Shown one piece after another: positions 24,940-33,003 of a DNA stretch of 45,961 nucleotides (the stretch's first letter is position 1; the number at the start of each line of letters is the position of its first letter). Origin of the DNA: Pedobacter kyonggii (GTDB lineage: Bacteria; Bacteroidota; Bacteroidia; Sphingobacteriales; Sphingobacteriaceae); assembly GCF_004310665.1 (NCBI RefSeq), contig NZ_SIXF01000038.1, positions 1 to 45,961 of the forward strand, read 5' to 3'. A program made the position numbers and the translations under genes. The notes under the pieces are model-generated. The model saw only the letters and a program-made list of their open reading frames with translations. It searched no databases and had not been told where the DNA came from.

Positions 24940-26850
24940 TTATTTCTTTGCCTCTGCTTTAACTTCAGGTGCTCCGTTATTTAAAACCGTTTCGGCAACC
25001 ACGCTTCTTCTGCCGCTTGGTGCAATAACAATGGTTTTTAATACTCTTTTTTCGCCTTGTGGTACTGTAATTTTAATTGGCGAGGTGTACAAAAATGCAT
25101 TTTCTGATGGACGTGACAAATCAATCGAATAATAAATTTTAGCACCTGTAACAGGTGCTTTTAAATCAATTGTAAATTCTCCTCCGGTTAAAGGTTTATC
25201 ACTCTGACCAATTGGTGTAGGAACCCAGAAATTAACATTCATTTTATCTAAACGGGCCAAATGAGCAGGTAAGCGTTGTTCAGAAAAATTCTTTAAATCT
25301 TTACGCTCAACTGGCGACCAAGCAATTTCAGATAGAGCCAATAAACGTGGGAAAGCATGATTTTCTGCTTTTGCTGTGGTTTTAATATACTCAGACCACA
25401 TGTTTGCCTGAACGCCTTTGATGTATTTTCTTTCATCGGCAGTTAACACTTTCGGAATCGGATCGTAAGCATAAATCTTTTGATAAGGGGCAAATCCGCC
25501 AATAGTTACCGGCTCGTCAGGAGAGTTAGATTGTTTATGGTCGATATATAAACCCATCGATCCTGGGGTCATAATTACATCGTGCTTTTGCTGTGCAGCT
25601 GCAATTCCACCTTCTTCACCTCTCCAGCTCATAACGGTTGCATTAGGCGCCAAACCACCTTCCAAAATCTCATCCCAACCAATAATCGAGCGTCCTTTTC
25701 CGTTTACATGTTTTTCTATCGTCTGGATGAAATAGCTCTGTAATTCATGCTCATCTTTCAAACCTTTTTCTTTCATCAGGTTTTGGCAGAATGTAGATTC
25801 TTTCCAATAGGTTTTAGGTGCTTCATCGCCACCAATATGGATGTATTTAGAAGGAAAAATAGCAATAACCTCATCTAGAATATTATTCAACATCGTAAAT
25901 GTATTTGCAGATGGCACAAAAATATCATCAAAAACACCCCAGGTTTGCTGCACTTGCTTTCCTTTTCTGCTGCCCGCCCATGGTGTTTTATCACTGATAA
26001 AGGTATCACGATCAGGGAAACAACTTAATTCAGGATATGCTGCAATTGCCGCAGAAGCGTGACCTGGCAATTCGATCTCCGGAATTACGGTGATGTATTT
26101 CGTAGCCGCATATTTAACAATTTCTTTGGCTTCTTCTTGCGTATAATAACCTTTAACAGGTGTTAGGTAATTGCCATTGCCCGGATAATTGCCAATAATC
26201 GATCCGTTACGTGAAGAACCGATTTCAATTAATTTAGGGTATTTTTTTATTTCCAGTCTCCAGCCCTGATCGTCAGTTAAATGCCAATGGAAGGTATTGA
26301 TTTTGTAATAAGCCAGCTGATCGATGTATTTTTTGATAAAAGAGATCGGGAAGAAATGACGGCTTACATCCAACATGGTTCCGCGATAAGTAAAACGTGG
26401 ATAATCGTTAATGTTAACTGCTGGAATGGTAATTTTATTGGCCACTTTATCTGGCATCATCTGCATGGCCGATTGAACGGCATAAAAAAGACCTGCACCT
26501 TTTCCTGTTAAAACAATTTGTGTCGGTGTAACTTTAATGGTGTAACCTTCGGCTGGTAATTGATCTGCTCCAACAGATGTTAAAACAATTGCTTTTTGGT
26601 TAGGTTGGGTAATTTTAGTTTCACGTAAGGCAAAGCCTGCCTTGGTAACGATAAAAGCGTTTAATAAATCAGCCATCTTTGCGCCGTCGATGCTCTGATT
26701 TACTAAAACTGTAGTTTTATCTAAAATGAAATTTCCGTTTGCCCTGGTAATGGCTACAGGTGCAGGTATGATACCCAGATTAGGATCACTCTGCGCAAAT
26801 GCACTCGTGCTGATTAATACTCCAATAAAAATCGATAATGCTTTGTTCAT
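24940..26850 (-). CDS. beta-N-acetylhexosaminidase, GH20
   Basis: A 636-residue secreted glycosidase with signal peptide MNKALSIFIGVLISTSAFA. Residues of about 25-150 are the GH20 N-terminal (GH20b) domain. The catalytic barrel starts at YPRFTYRGTMLDVSRHFFP and contains the catalytic pair D342-E343 in HIGGDEAPKTYW, with FHWHLTDDQGWRLEIK and the WGVFDDIFVPS loop. A small beta-sandwich domain (GEFTIDLKAPVTGAKIYYS) closes the protein. GH20 enzymes release terminal GlcNAc or GalNAc by substrate-assisted catalysis from chitin fragments, glycans or cell-wall material. The protein is complete and of normal length; export suggests a periplasmic role. Confidence 0.94.
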   Translation of the reverse strand: MNKALSIFIGVLISTSAFAQSDPNLGIIPAPVAITRANGNFILDKTTVLVNQSIDGAKMADLLNAFIVTKAGFALRETKITQPNQKAIVLTSVGADQLPAEGYTIKVTPTQIVLTGKGAGLFYAVQSAMQMMPDKVANKITIPAVNINDYPRFTYRGTMLDVSRHFFPISFIKKYIDQLAYYKINTFHWHLTDDQGWRLEIKKYPKLIEIGSSRNGSIIGNYPGNGNYLTPVKGYYTQEEAKEIVKYAATKYITVIPEIELPGHASAAIAAYPELSCFPDRDTFISDKTPWAGSRKGKQVQQTWGVFDDIFVPSANTFTMLNNILDEVIAIFPSKYIHIGGDEAPKTYWKESTFCQNLMKEKGLKDEHELQSYFIQTIEKHVNGKGRSIIGWDEILEGGLAPNATVMSWRGEEGGIAAAQQKHDVIMTPGSMGLYIDHKQSNSPDEPVTIGGFAPYQKIYAYDPIPKVLTADERKYIKGVQANMWSEYIKTTAKAENHAFPRLLALSEIAWSPVERKDLKNFSEQRLPAHLARLDKMNVNFWVPTPIGQSDKPLTGGEFTIDLKAPVTGAKIYYSIDLSRPSENAFLYTSPIKITVPQGEKRVLKTIVIAPSGRRSVVAETVLNNGAPEVKAEAKK

Positions 26851-27284
26851 GTTGTGTTTAGGTTTTTTATAGATTTATTTGATTGTTGGAACCAAGATAG
26901 AGATTATGGAGATATTACGAATCCCACATTCTTGTTACAATTAAGATCAACCGTTTGACTGCACCGCATAACGCAGATAAATCTAAACAATATTTATTAA
27001 AACGTTTTTCCAATGTTTCTGATAAACTATTATAATGGAAACCTTAGTCTTTTTTGGAAATCGAGTGCAGAAGCGTTTGGGTTACAATAGTCCCGCTCCC
27101 GCTTCTGCCAATTAGAAGAAAATTGGCATCCCGCTTCGATCGGGTTTAAGTGGCACTGCCAGTGGTACTATTTTGGGCTGCAAAGCGTAGCAGAATTATT
27201 CTAGGCAGCAATGCTGTTCAACTTTAAATAGTAGCAAAAACCTAAGTATTTAAACCTGATTGCAATGGAAAGCACGCAATCCCG
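26851..27284. other. gene-free region, interrupted intergenic repeat
   Basis: This is the first half of a 957-base gap between the GH20 and trxB genes. From about 27050 it has an irregular, GC-richer block with words such as CCCGCTTCTGCC, ATCCCGCTTCGATCGGG and GCAAAGCGTAGCAG, typical of non-coding Bacteroidota spacers. It continues across the MITE-like insertion into 27594. No reading frame is convincing. Confidence 0.5.
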
Positions 27285-27293
27285 ATTTTTCAT
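27285..27293. repeat. target-site duplication, left
   Basis: ATTTTTCAT, nine bases, is repeated exactly at 27585-27593 on the other side of the inverted-repeat element. Confidence 0.8.
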
Positions 27294-27584
27294 CACTGTT
27301 GTCCGGAGAAATCTTTTAATAAATTTTAACCGGACAGCCGATTTACAAATGGCTGCAATATTCAGGGACTGAAATATTTTTTTTATGAATATTGAAGCTA
27401 CGACGAGTTTAAAAAGCTAAAATTAGGATTATGATCAAATTTTCTCCGGACAGCCGGATTTGATTAAGAATTTTAAAAATGAAGAAATAAGGGGGGCTTG
27501 CCTTTTTAAAGTCCTTTAAAAAGGCTGTTTTAGCTTAATTCAAATGATTTTATAGTACGTTTAGGTTTTAACCGGACAACAGTG
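27294..27584. mobile_element. MITE-like non-autonomous element, 291 bp
   Basis: The ends are perfect 13-bp inverted repeats, CACTGTTGTCCGG (27294-27306) and CCGGACAACAGTG (27572-27584), flanked by 9-bp direct repeats. No frame codes for a transposase. Inside are further copies of the end motif: TTTTAACCGGACAGCC near 27324-27339 echoes the right end, and TTTTCTCCGGACAGCC near 27441-27465 echoes the left end inverted, giving nested repeats. A 9-bp duplication suits IS4-like transposases among others. The parental element is not in the window; the IS4-type element at the right edge does not show this end. Confidence 0.8.
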
Positions 27585-27593
27585 ATTTTTCAT
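27585..27593. repeat. target-site duplication, right
   Basis: Second copy of ATTTTTCAT. Removing the element and one copy restores a continuous spacer sequence, CCCGATTTTTCATTGGG, which supports insertion. Confidence 0.8.
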
Positions 27594-27754
27594 TGGGAGC
27601 TGGCTTGAAATGTAAAGCAGGACTAACAATAAAAAGAGCCACTGCAATTGCTTTCCAAGAAAAGAGAAGTCGGAAGCCCTGTGTAACAAGATCAACCTTA
27701 ATAGACCTCTCTCCCGAAAATTCGGGACTGCACTTCAGGAGATGACGACTTTAA
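27594..27754. other. gene-free region with diverged repeat copy
   Basis: The first about 60 bases (AAAGCAGGACTAAC, then AATAAAAAGAG, then TTGCTTTCCAAG) are a diverged version of the repeat at 297-386 and 1174-1257. A short palindrome TCCCGAA-A-TTCGGGA is at 27713-27727. No gene is seen. Confidence 0.5.
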
Positions 27755-27785
27755 CAAAAAAGAGAAACCATTACTGATTTCTCTT
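27755..27785 (-). terminator. rho-independent terminator of trxB
   Basis: The 8-bp stem AAGAGAAA (27760-27767) with TTTCTCTT (27778-27785) has a 10-base loop. On the minus strand the stem is followed by TTTTTGTT. It ends 23 bases beyond the trxB stop. Confidence 0.75.
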
Positions 27786-27807
27786 CCTAAAATTATATTA
27801 AATATCC

Positions 27808-28764
27808 TTAAGCTTCTACCGGATGTTCTTTAGCAGCCAAATACCTTTCGGCATCGAGCGCGGCCATACATCCAGAACCTGCAGCAGTTACCGCCTGTCT
27901 GTAATACATATCCTGCACATCGCCACAGGCAAAAACGCCTTCGATATTGGTTAAAGTAGAACCTGGTTTGGTAGCTAAATAACCTGTTTCATCCATATCC
28001 AACTGACCTTTAAAAATATCGGTATTTGGCTTGTGACCGATAGCCACAAAGAAACCTTCTACAGCGATATCAGACTCAACACCGGTTTTGTTATTTAAAA
28101 CTTTAACGGCAGTTACATTTTTACCGTTACCTAAAATCTCCTGGGTTTCGGTATTATAATGCACCACAATATTCGGTGTAGCCAATACGCGGCTCACCAT
28201 TGCTTTAGAAGCTCTGAATTCGTCTCTACGAACCAATAAATGAACAGTTTTACATAATTTGGCTAAATATGTTGCTTCTTCGGCGGCAGTATCTCCAGCG
28301 CCTACAATGGCAACATCTTGTCCTTTAAAGAAGAAACCATCGCACACGGCACAGGCCGAAACCCCAAAACCATTGTATTGTTGCTCACTTGGTAAACCCA
28401 GCCATTTAGCCGTAGCGCCTGTAGCAATAATTACGGTATCAGCCGTAATGGTTTTAATTTCATCAACCACTACTTTATGTGGCGTTGAAGAGAAATCTAC
28501 CGAACTTACATAACCAAAACGGATATCGGTACCAAAACGCTCTGCTTGTTTGCGGAAATCTTCCATCATTTCTGGCCCCATAATTCCTTGCGGGTAACCT
28601 GGAAAATTTTCTACATCTGTTGTTTGCGTAAGCTGCCCACCGGCTTGCATACCGGTATACATAATTGGTTTTAAATCAGCTCTGGCAGCATAAATTGCAG
28701 CAGTATAACCTGCAGGACCTGAACCTATAATTAAACACTGAACGTGTTCGTTTTCTTGTGACAT
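27808..28764 (-). CDS. trxB: thioredoxin-disulfide reductase
   Basis: A 318-residue flavoprotein that reduces thioredoxin with NADPH. The FAD-binding motif GSGPAGYTAAIYAARA is near the N-terminus. The redox-active pair is C138-A-V-C141 in SACAVCDGFFF. The NADPH-binding GAGDTAAEEATYLAKL follows, and GVFACGDVQDMYYRQAVTAAG is the C-terminal FAD contact. Length is standard. Promoter and terminator both fit a single-gene unit. Confidence 0.97.
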   Translation of the reverse strand: MSQENEHVQCLIIGSGPAGYTAAIYAARADLKPIMYTGMQAGGQLTQTTDVENFPGYPQGIMGPEMMEDFRKQAERFGTDIRFGYVSSVDFSSTPHKVVVDEIKTITADTVIIATGATAKWLGLPSEQQYNGFGVSACAVCDGFFFKGQDVAIVGAGDTAAEEATYLAKLCKTVHLLVRRDEFRASKAMVSRVLATPNIVVHYNTETQEILGNGKNVTAVKVLNNKTGVESDIAVEGFFVAIGHKPNTDIFKGQLDMDETGYLATKPGSTLTNIEGVFACGDVQDMYYRQAVTAAGSGCMAALDAERYLAAKEHPVEA

Positions 28765-28798
28765 TATATTGTGTGTTTGAAATTCATTAATCGTAGCG

Positions 28799-28830
28799 CA
28801 AATTTAATGCTTTAAATATTTGTTGGCAAG
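28799..28830 (-). promoter_or_regulatory. Bacteroidota-type promoter of trxB
   Basis: On the minus strand CTTG (28827-28830), 20 bases, then TAAATTTG (28799-28806) followed by CG. The -7 element is an exact TAnnTTTG match and the -33 has one mismatch. Confidence 0.7.
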
Positions 28831-28930
28831 TGCACATTGTCAACATAGTTTACTTATTAACATCATAAGCCGAGCGGAAAGCGCATGGCGTTTGGTGTTT
28901 AAAGCTCAGGCGCATTGAGGTGCCTCACTC

Positions 28931-28956
28931 GTGCTGTCAGATGTTTCCATCTGACA
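28931..28956 (-). repeat. GTCAGATG REP-like hairpin, copy 1
   Basis: TGTCAGATG and CATCTGACA form a perfect 9-bp stem with a 4-base loop. The GCAC tail is on the left (as GTGC), so this copy is inverted relative to the other four. Confidence 0.8.
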
Positions 28957-28989
28957 CTGACTCCATATATGCCTGATGATTTTTTCACC

Positions 28990-29015
28990 TGTCAGATGGT
29001 AACATCTAACAGCAC
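28990..29015 (+). repeat. GTCAGATG REP-like hairpin, copy 2
   Basis: TGTCAGATG-GTAA-CATCTAACA-GCAC, with one stem mismatch. Same orientation as copies 3-5. Confidence 0.8.
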
Positions 29016-29038
29016 AATAAATTCAGGTATGCTTCAAC

Positions 29039-29064
29039 TTTAAGATGGCAACATCTTACAGCAC
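29039..29064 (+). repeat. REP-like hairpin, copy 3, at dipeptidase 3' end
   Basis: TTTAAGATG-GCAA-CATCTTACA-GCAC. The stem carries a compensated change: AAGATG pairs with CATCTT where the others have CAGATG with CATCTG. It ends six bases before the dipeptidase stop codon, so on the minus-strand transcript it is a 3'-UTR hairpin. Confidence 0.75.
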
Positions 29065-29070
29065 AAAAAA

Positions 29071-30234
29071 TCATTCTCCTTTGTTCTCTCTGATCAACCG
29101 AATTACATTGCCTCCCAAAATTTTCTTGATATCGTTTTCCGAATATCCATTTTTAATTAGCTCGTCGGTAATTTTAGGATAATCTGCTACACTGTTCATA
29201 CCTAAAGGAAAAGATTCGGCACCATCAAAATCCGCGCCCAGTCCCACATGGTCTATACCGATTAATTTCACTACGTGACTAATATGTTTAACCAAAAGTG
29301 CAATTGGTGGTCGTGTGGCATCGGCATCAGCAAGATGATTGAAAATCAAGGTATCAATGGCATTGCTTCTACCATATTTAGCAGTCAATGTTTTAAATTC
29401 GCTATCATACTTTGTAAAGAAAGCTTTTTGTTTAGTATTAAAGGCAGAATCTAAGAAACCGCTATAAAAATTAATGCAAACTACACCGCCATTTTTACCA
29501 ACAGCTTTAATCTGATCGTCTTTTAAATTTCGTGGAACCGGATTTAGAGCATAAGCACAGCTATGGGAAACAATTACGGGTTTGGCAGATGCAGCAACGG
29601 CATCATAAAATGTTCTTTCACCCACGTGTGATAAATCGACCATCACCCCAAGTTTATTCAATCGCTTTACGACCCGTTTTCCAAAATTATTTAAGCCTGC
29701 ATTTTCAGGTTTTACTTTACCAGAAGTTTCTTCGGCTGCCGAACTGGACCATGGAGTACTGTTGTTCCAGGTTAAGGTAAGATAAGCCATTCCCCGCTTT
29801 GCTAAGCTATCAATATAATCCAAACGGTTTTCGATCATATGTCCACCTTCTACACCTATCATAGCAGCTAATTTATGCTGCTTAACAGCCTGCTCCAAAT
29901 CTTTAGCGGTGGTAACCAACTGGATCTTATCTGGATATCGTTTAATTAAACTATAAAGCGAGTCTATTTCCTGGTTAGCTATAGCATACCCACCCGTTTC
30001 ATCACACCAGATGGAGAAAAACTGAGCACCTAAGCCACCTTGTTTGGCACGCACTAAATCGAAATTACCTTTGGGTTGAGGTTTGCCGATATCAATGCCC
30101 GATATAATCTGATTGAACAGTATATCTCCATGGGTATCGATTACGATCGCATTTTGATGAATTTTATCCGAATTTTGGGCAAAGAGATTGATCTGCAATA
30201 ATGTAAGGACAAGAAAAAGATAAAGATTTTTCAT
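29071..30234 (-). CDS. membrane dipeptidase, peptidase M19
   Basis: A 387-residue exported zinc dipeptidase of the renal-dipeptidase family. The signal peptide is MKNLYLFLVLTLLQINLFA. Motifs: IDTHGDILFN (metal-binding H-x-D), GVEGGHMIENRLDYID (bridging Glu), LTLTWNNSTPWSSSA, VDLSHVGERTFYDA and IVSHSCAYALNPVPRNL (metal-binding His residues), and IGIDHVGLGADFDG near the end. It hydrolyses dipeptides, probably in the periplasm. The gene lies between REP-like hairpins: copy 3 right after its stop and copy 4 about 150 bases upstream. Confidence 0.92.
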   Translation of the reverse strand: MKNLYLFLVLTLLQINLFAQNSDKIHQNAIVIDTHGDILFNQIISGIDIGKPQPKGNFDLVRAKQGGLGAQFFSIWCDETGGYAIANQEIDSLYSLIKRYPDKIQLVTTAKDLEQAVKQHKLAAMIGVEGGHMIENRLDYIDSLAKRGMAYLTLTWNNSTPWSSSAAEETSGKVKPENAGLNNFGKRVVKRLNKLGVMVDLSHVGERTFYDAVAASAKPVIVSHSCAYALNPVPRNLKDDQIKAVGKNGGVVCINFYSGFLDSAFNTKQKAFFTKYDSEFKTLTAKYGRSNAIDTLIFNHLADADATRPPIALLVKHISHVVKLIGIDHVGLGADFDGAESFPLGMNSVADYPKITDELIKNGYSENDIKKILGGNVIRLIRENKGE

Positions 30235-30384
30235 GTGCTAAATATAATATTAATTGTTTTTACCAGTACAGACACTCGGGTTCCCATCATTTTTTTTCAC
30301 CACTAAGAAACAAAGGCACTTTTATATTCAAAACCCAGGTGTGCTAAGTTGGCTTAGATGATAAAAAATTATGTAATATTTAAC

Positions 30385-30410
30385 TGTTAGATGGCACCAT
30401 CTGACAGCAC
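30385..30410 (+). repeat. GTCAGATG REP-like hairpin, copy 4
   Basis: TGTTAGATG-GCAC-CATCTGACA-GCAC, one T-G mismatch in the stem. It lies 32 bases beyond the stop of the small minus-strand frame. Confidence 0.8.
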
Positions 30411-30442
30411 ATCAAAAAAATTTATTTTAGAGCAAACCCTAT

Positions 30443-30592
30443 TTAAATAGAACGTTTTTTCGCTTCTGATATACTTCTGCTTTTTAGATCTAAAGCTTGT
30501 TTTCTCATTTGCGATAAGGAAACTCTGCATCTATTTAAGTTAGCTTGTTGACCTAATTGATCCATTTTTGAAAATGATATTTTATAGTCCAT
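30443..30592 (-). CDS. possible small basic protein (49 residues)
   Basis: A short frame starting MDYKISFSKMDQLG and ending SEAKKRSI, basic and helical in composition. No family is recognised. The start at 30592 is preferred to an in-frame Met 16 codons upstream because that extension is hydrophobic and unrelated. It lies between two REP-like copies; whether it is translated is unclear. Confidence 0.3.
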   Translation of the reverse strand: MDYKISFSKMDQLGQQANLNRCRVSLSQMRKQALDLKSRSISEAKKRSI

Positions 30593-30644
30593 ACTTAATA
30601 TTAATACTTGGATATATTTAGCTTGTAAAAAATATAACACCGAC

Positions 30645-30670
30645 TGTCAGATGGTAACATCTGACAGCAC
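30645..30670 (+). repeat. REP-like hairpin, copy 5, at carboxylase 3' end
   Basis: TGTCAGATG-GTAA-CATCTGACA-GCAC, a perfect 9-bp stem. It ends six bases before the carboxylase stop codon, the same distance as copy 3 from the dipeptidase stop. On the minus strand a T-rich stretch (TATATTTTTT) follows soon after, so it may aid termination. Confidence 0.82.
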
Positions 30671-30676
30671 ATTATA

Positions 30677-32305
30677 CTAAGTCTGTATCACCCCAACATT
30701 AAATTTCTTGGTAATCGGCGATTGATTAGCAGCCTCAATTCCCATCGAAATAACCTTTCTGGTTTCCAGTGGATCGATAATACCATCTACCCAAAGCCGC
30801 GACGCGGCATAATAAGGTGTGGTTTGGCTATCGTATCTATCGGTGATTTCTTTTAACAACTCTGCCTCTTTTTCTGGCGTAATCACCTCACCTTTCGCTT
30901 TTAAAGAGGCTTCCTGAATCTGAAGTAAAGTTTTTGCAGCCTGCGAGCCACCCATTACCGCAATTTTAGCCGTTGGCCAGGCATAAATCAATCGAGGATC
31001 GTAAGCCTTTCCGCACATAGCATAATTGCCTGCACCGTAAGAATTACCCAACACAATCGTAAATTTTGGCACCACAGAATTAGCAACAGCATTAACCATT
31101 TTGGCACCATCTTTAATAATGCCACCATGTTCTGATCGGCTGCCTACCATAAAGCCAGTAACATCTTGCAAAAACACCAGCGGGATTTTCTTTTGGTTAC
31201 AGTTCATAATAAAACGGGTAGCTTTATCGGCACTATCAGAATAAATTACACCGCCAAACTGCATCTCGCCTTTTTTCGACTTCACCACTTTACGCTGATT
31301 GGCCACAATACCCACTGCCCATCCATCAATACGGCCTAAACCACAAACAATGCTTTGCCCATAGCCTTTTTTGTACTCTTCAAATTCGGATTGATCAACC
31401 AAACGGTTAATGATATCCATTATTTCATAGGGTTTATCGCGATTTTCAGGCAGGATACCGTATAACTCTTCTTCATTTTCTTTTGGTTTTGCTGGTTTAA
31501 TCCGATCAAAACCCGCATGTTGAGGTGACCCCAACATACTCATGATATTCCTGATACTATCTAAGCATGCCTGATCGTTGGGATGTTTATAATCGGTAAC
31601 ACCGGAGATTTCGCAATGGGTAGTTGCTCCACCTAAAGTTTCATTATCAACCTCTTCACCTATGGCCGATTTTACCAGATAAGAACCAGCTAAAAATACC
31701 GACCCGGTTTTATCAACAATCATCGCTTCATCGCTCATAATAGGCAAATACGCTCCTCCTGCAACACAAGCACCCATAATAGCCGAAATCTGGACAATCC
31801 CTTCCGACGACATGATGGCATTATTACGGAACATCCTACCAAAATGTTCTTTATCAGGAAATATCTCATCCTGCATGGGCAGATATACACCAGCGCTATC
31901 AACCAGGTAAATTACTGGCAAACGGTTTTCCATAGCAATTTCCTGTGCACGGAGGTTCTTTTTTGCGGTCATGGGGAACCAGGCACCTGCTTTTACTGTG
32001 GCATCGTTGGCTACGATCATACATTGTCTTCCGCTTACATAGCCAATACCGCACACCACTCCTGCCGAAGGACAGCCACCTTGCGCTGCATACATACCAT
32101 CAGCCGTAAAAGCACCAATTTCTAAGAAATCGGTATCTTTATCAATTAAATAGGCAATCCGCTCGCGGGCCAATAGCTTTCCCTTTTCTTTTTGTTTGGC
32201 CGCATTTTTTTCACCGCCACCTAAATATATTTTTTTGAGTCTGGTTTTCAGTTCATATACCAACTGTTTATTTACATCCTCATTTTTATTGAATTCGATA
32301 TTCAT
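30677..32305 (-). CDS. acyl-CoA carboxylase beta subunit (carboxyltransferase)
   Basis: A 542-residue biotin-dependent carboxyltransferase subunit, closest in look to methylcrotonyl- or propionyl-CoA carboxylase beta chains. Residues after about 40 give the N-terminal crotonase-like lobe (KGKLLARERIAYLIDKDTDFLEIG; IVANDATVKAGAWFP; VYLVDSAGVYLPMQ; the oxyanion-type GACVAGGAYLPIMSD). The second lobe has QDVTGFMVGSRSEHGGIIKDGAKM and GNSYGAGNYAMCGKAYDPR. It transfers CO2 from carboxybiotin to an acyl-CoA. The biotin carboxylase/carrier subunit is not next to it in this window. The MCC-like features suggest leucine degradation, but substrate is not certain. Confidence 0.88.
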   Translation of the reverse strand: MNIEFNKNEDVNKQLVYELKTRLKKIYLGGGEKNAAKQKEKGKLLARERIAYLIDKDTDFLEIGAFTADGMYAAQGGCPSAGVVCGIGYVSGRQCMIVANDATVKAGAWFPMTAKKNLRAQEIAMENRLPVIYLVDSAGVYLPMQDEIFPDKEHFGRMFRNNAIMSSEGIVQISAIMGACVAGGAYLPIMSDEAMIVDKTGSVFLAGSYLVKSAIGEEVDNETLGGATTHCEISGVTDYKHPNDQACLDSIRNIMSMLGSPQHAGFDRIKPAKPKENEEELYGILPENRDKPYEIMDIINRLVDQSEFEEYKKGYGQSIVCGLGRIDGWAVGIVANQRKVVKSKKGEMQFGGVIYSDSADKATRFIMNCNQKKIPLVFLQDVTGFMVGSRSEHGGIIKDGAKMVNAVANSVVPKFTIVLGNSYGAGNYAMCGKAYDPRLIYAWPTAKIAVMGGSQAAKTLLQIQEASLKAKGEVITPEKEAELLKEITDRYDSQTTPYYAASRLWVDGIIDPLETRKVISMGIEAANQSPITKKFNVGVIQT

Positions 32306-32373
32306 GGTGGCAATTTAAATTTAATTTTAGAAAAACAGTATTGACCAAAACGGTTTCTGGTACAAAGCGATTT

Positions 32374-32519
32374 TTAACCACAGAGAAAACAAGAGAAATC
32401 ACTGAGGGCACAGAGATCTGAACGCTTTATTTAAGGTTAGATTACCTACAATTTGAATGATAACTAAAGTATTTTCTCAGTTTACCTCTGTGTAAAAACT
32501 CTGTTCCCTTTGTGGTTAA
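32374..32519. repeat. TTAACCACAGAG inverted repeat
   Basis: TTAACCACAGAG (32374-32385) is mirrored by TGTGGTTAA (32511-32519), with inner CACAGAG/CTCTGTG words (GGGCACAGAG near 32407, CCTCTGTGT near 32486). This is a form of a spacer repeat widely seen in environmental bacteria. It fills most of the divergent gap between the carboxylase and DUF2721 genes. Confidence 0.7.
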
Positions 32520-32536
32520 TTATCCGTTTAAAATGA

Positions 32537-32544
32537 TATTTTTG
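32537..32544 (+). promoter_or_regulatory. -7 element upstream of DUF2721 gene
   Basis: TATTTTTG exactly fits TAnnTTTG and lies 14 bases before the start codon. No TTTG is found at the expected 19-20 base spacing, so this is a partial promoter match. Confidence 0.4.
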
Positions 32545-32558
32545 GGTAAATCCGAAAA

Positions 32559-33002
32559 ATGGAACTAACCATCAATATTCCTGCGCTATTGTTTCCTGCC
32601 ATTAGCTTAATTATGCTTGCTTATACCAACCGTTTTCTGGCTTTGGCAAGTTTAGTGAGAAGTTTAAAATCGAAATATGAGGATGGCAATAAAAATGCAG
32701 CGCTTCATAAACAGATCGAAAACCTGCGTTACCGCTTAAGGTTGATCAAAAACATGCAGGCTTTTGGTGTACTTAGCTTTGCCAGCTGCCTTTTTTGTAT
32801 GTTTTTTATTTATTTGGACTGGAATACTGTTGCTGAAATTCTTTTTGCCCTGAGCTTGATATTTTTCATGATATCATTAATCATTTCCTTAATTGAAATC
32901 CAGATCAGTACAAAGGCACTGGAATTGGAATTGAGCAGTTTAGAAGAACTCGATAATCCATCAATTGTAAGTAGGTTTAAAAAGAAATTTGATAAAGATT
33001 GA
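32559..33002 (+). CDS. DUF2721 membrane protein
   Basis: A 147-residue protein of the DUF2721 type. Three hydrophobic helices (IPALLFPAISLIMLAYTNRFLAL; FGVLSFASCLFCMFFIYL; ILFALSLIFFMISLIISL) flank a basic cytoplasmic loop with the family's RYRLRLIKNMQAFG segment. The C-terminus is an acidic then basic helix. Function is unknown. The DUF1801 gene starts two bases after its stop, so the two are probably co-transcribed. Confidence 0.75.
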   Translation: MELTINIPALLFPAISLIMLAYTNRFLALASLVRSLKSKYEDGNKNAALHKQIENLRYRLRLIKNMQAFGVLSFASCLFCMFFIYLDWNTVAEILFALSLIFFMISLIISLIEIQISTKALELELSSLEELDNPSIVSRFKKKFDKD

Positions 33003-33003
33003 T

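Larger units (their letters stand above)
28765..29070. other. 306-base gap holding promoter and three REP-like hairpins
   Basis: The gap contains the trxB promoter at its left and three copies of the GTCAGATG hairpin repeat at its right, the last ending six bases before the dipeptidase stop. Between them, a stretch around 28870-28925 has words such as GCGCATGGCGTTTGGTG. No gene is visible. Confidence 0.6.
30235..30676. other. 442-base gap with two REP-like hairpins and a doubtful small gene
   Basis: Contents: a CACCACTAAGAAACAAAGGC segment at about 30299 (half of a common spacer repeat), REP-like copy 4, a 49-codon frame on the minus strand and REP-like copy 5. Nothing else is recognisable. 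Confidence 0.5.

Noticed and set aside
28931-30670. CRISPR array
   Set aside because: The five similar hairpins are irregularly spaced (tens to over a thousand bases), one is inverted, genes lie between them and there are no cas genes.
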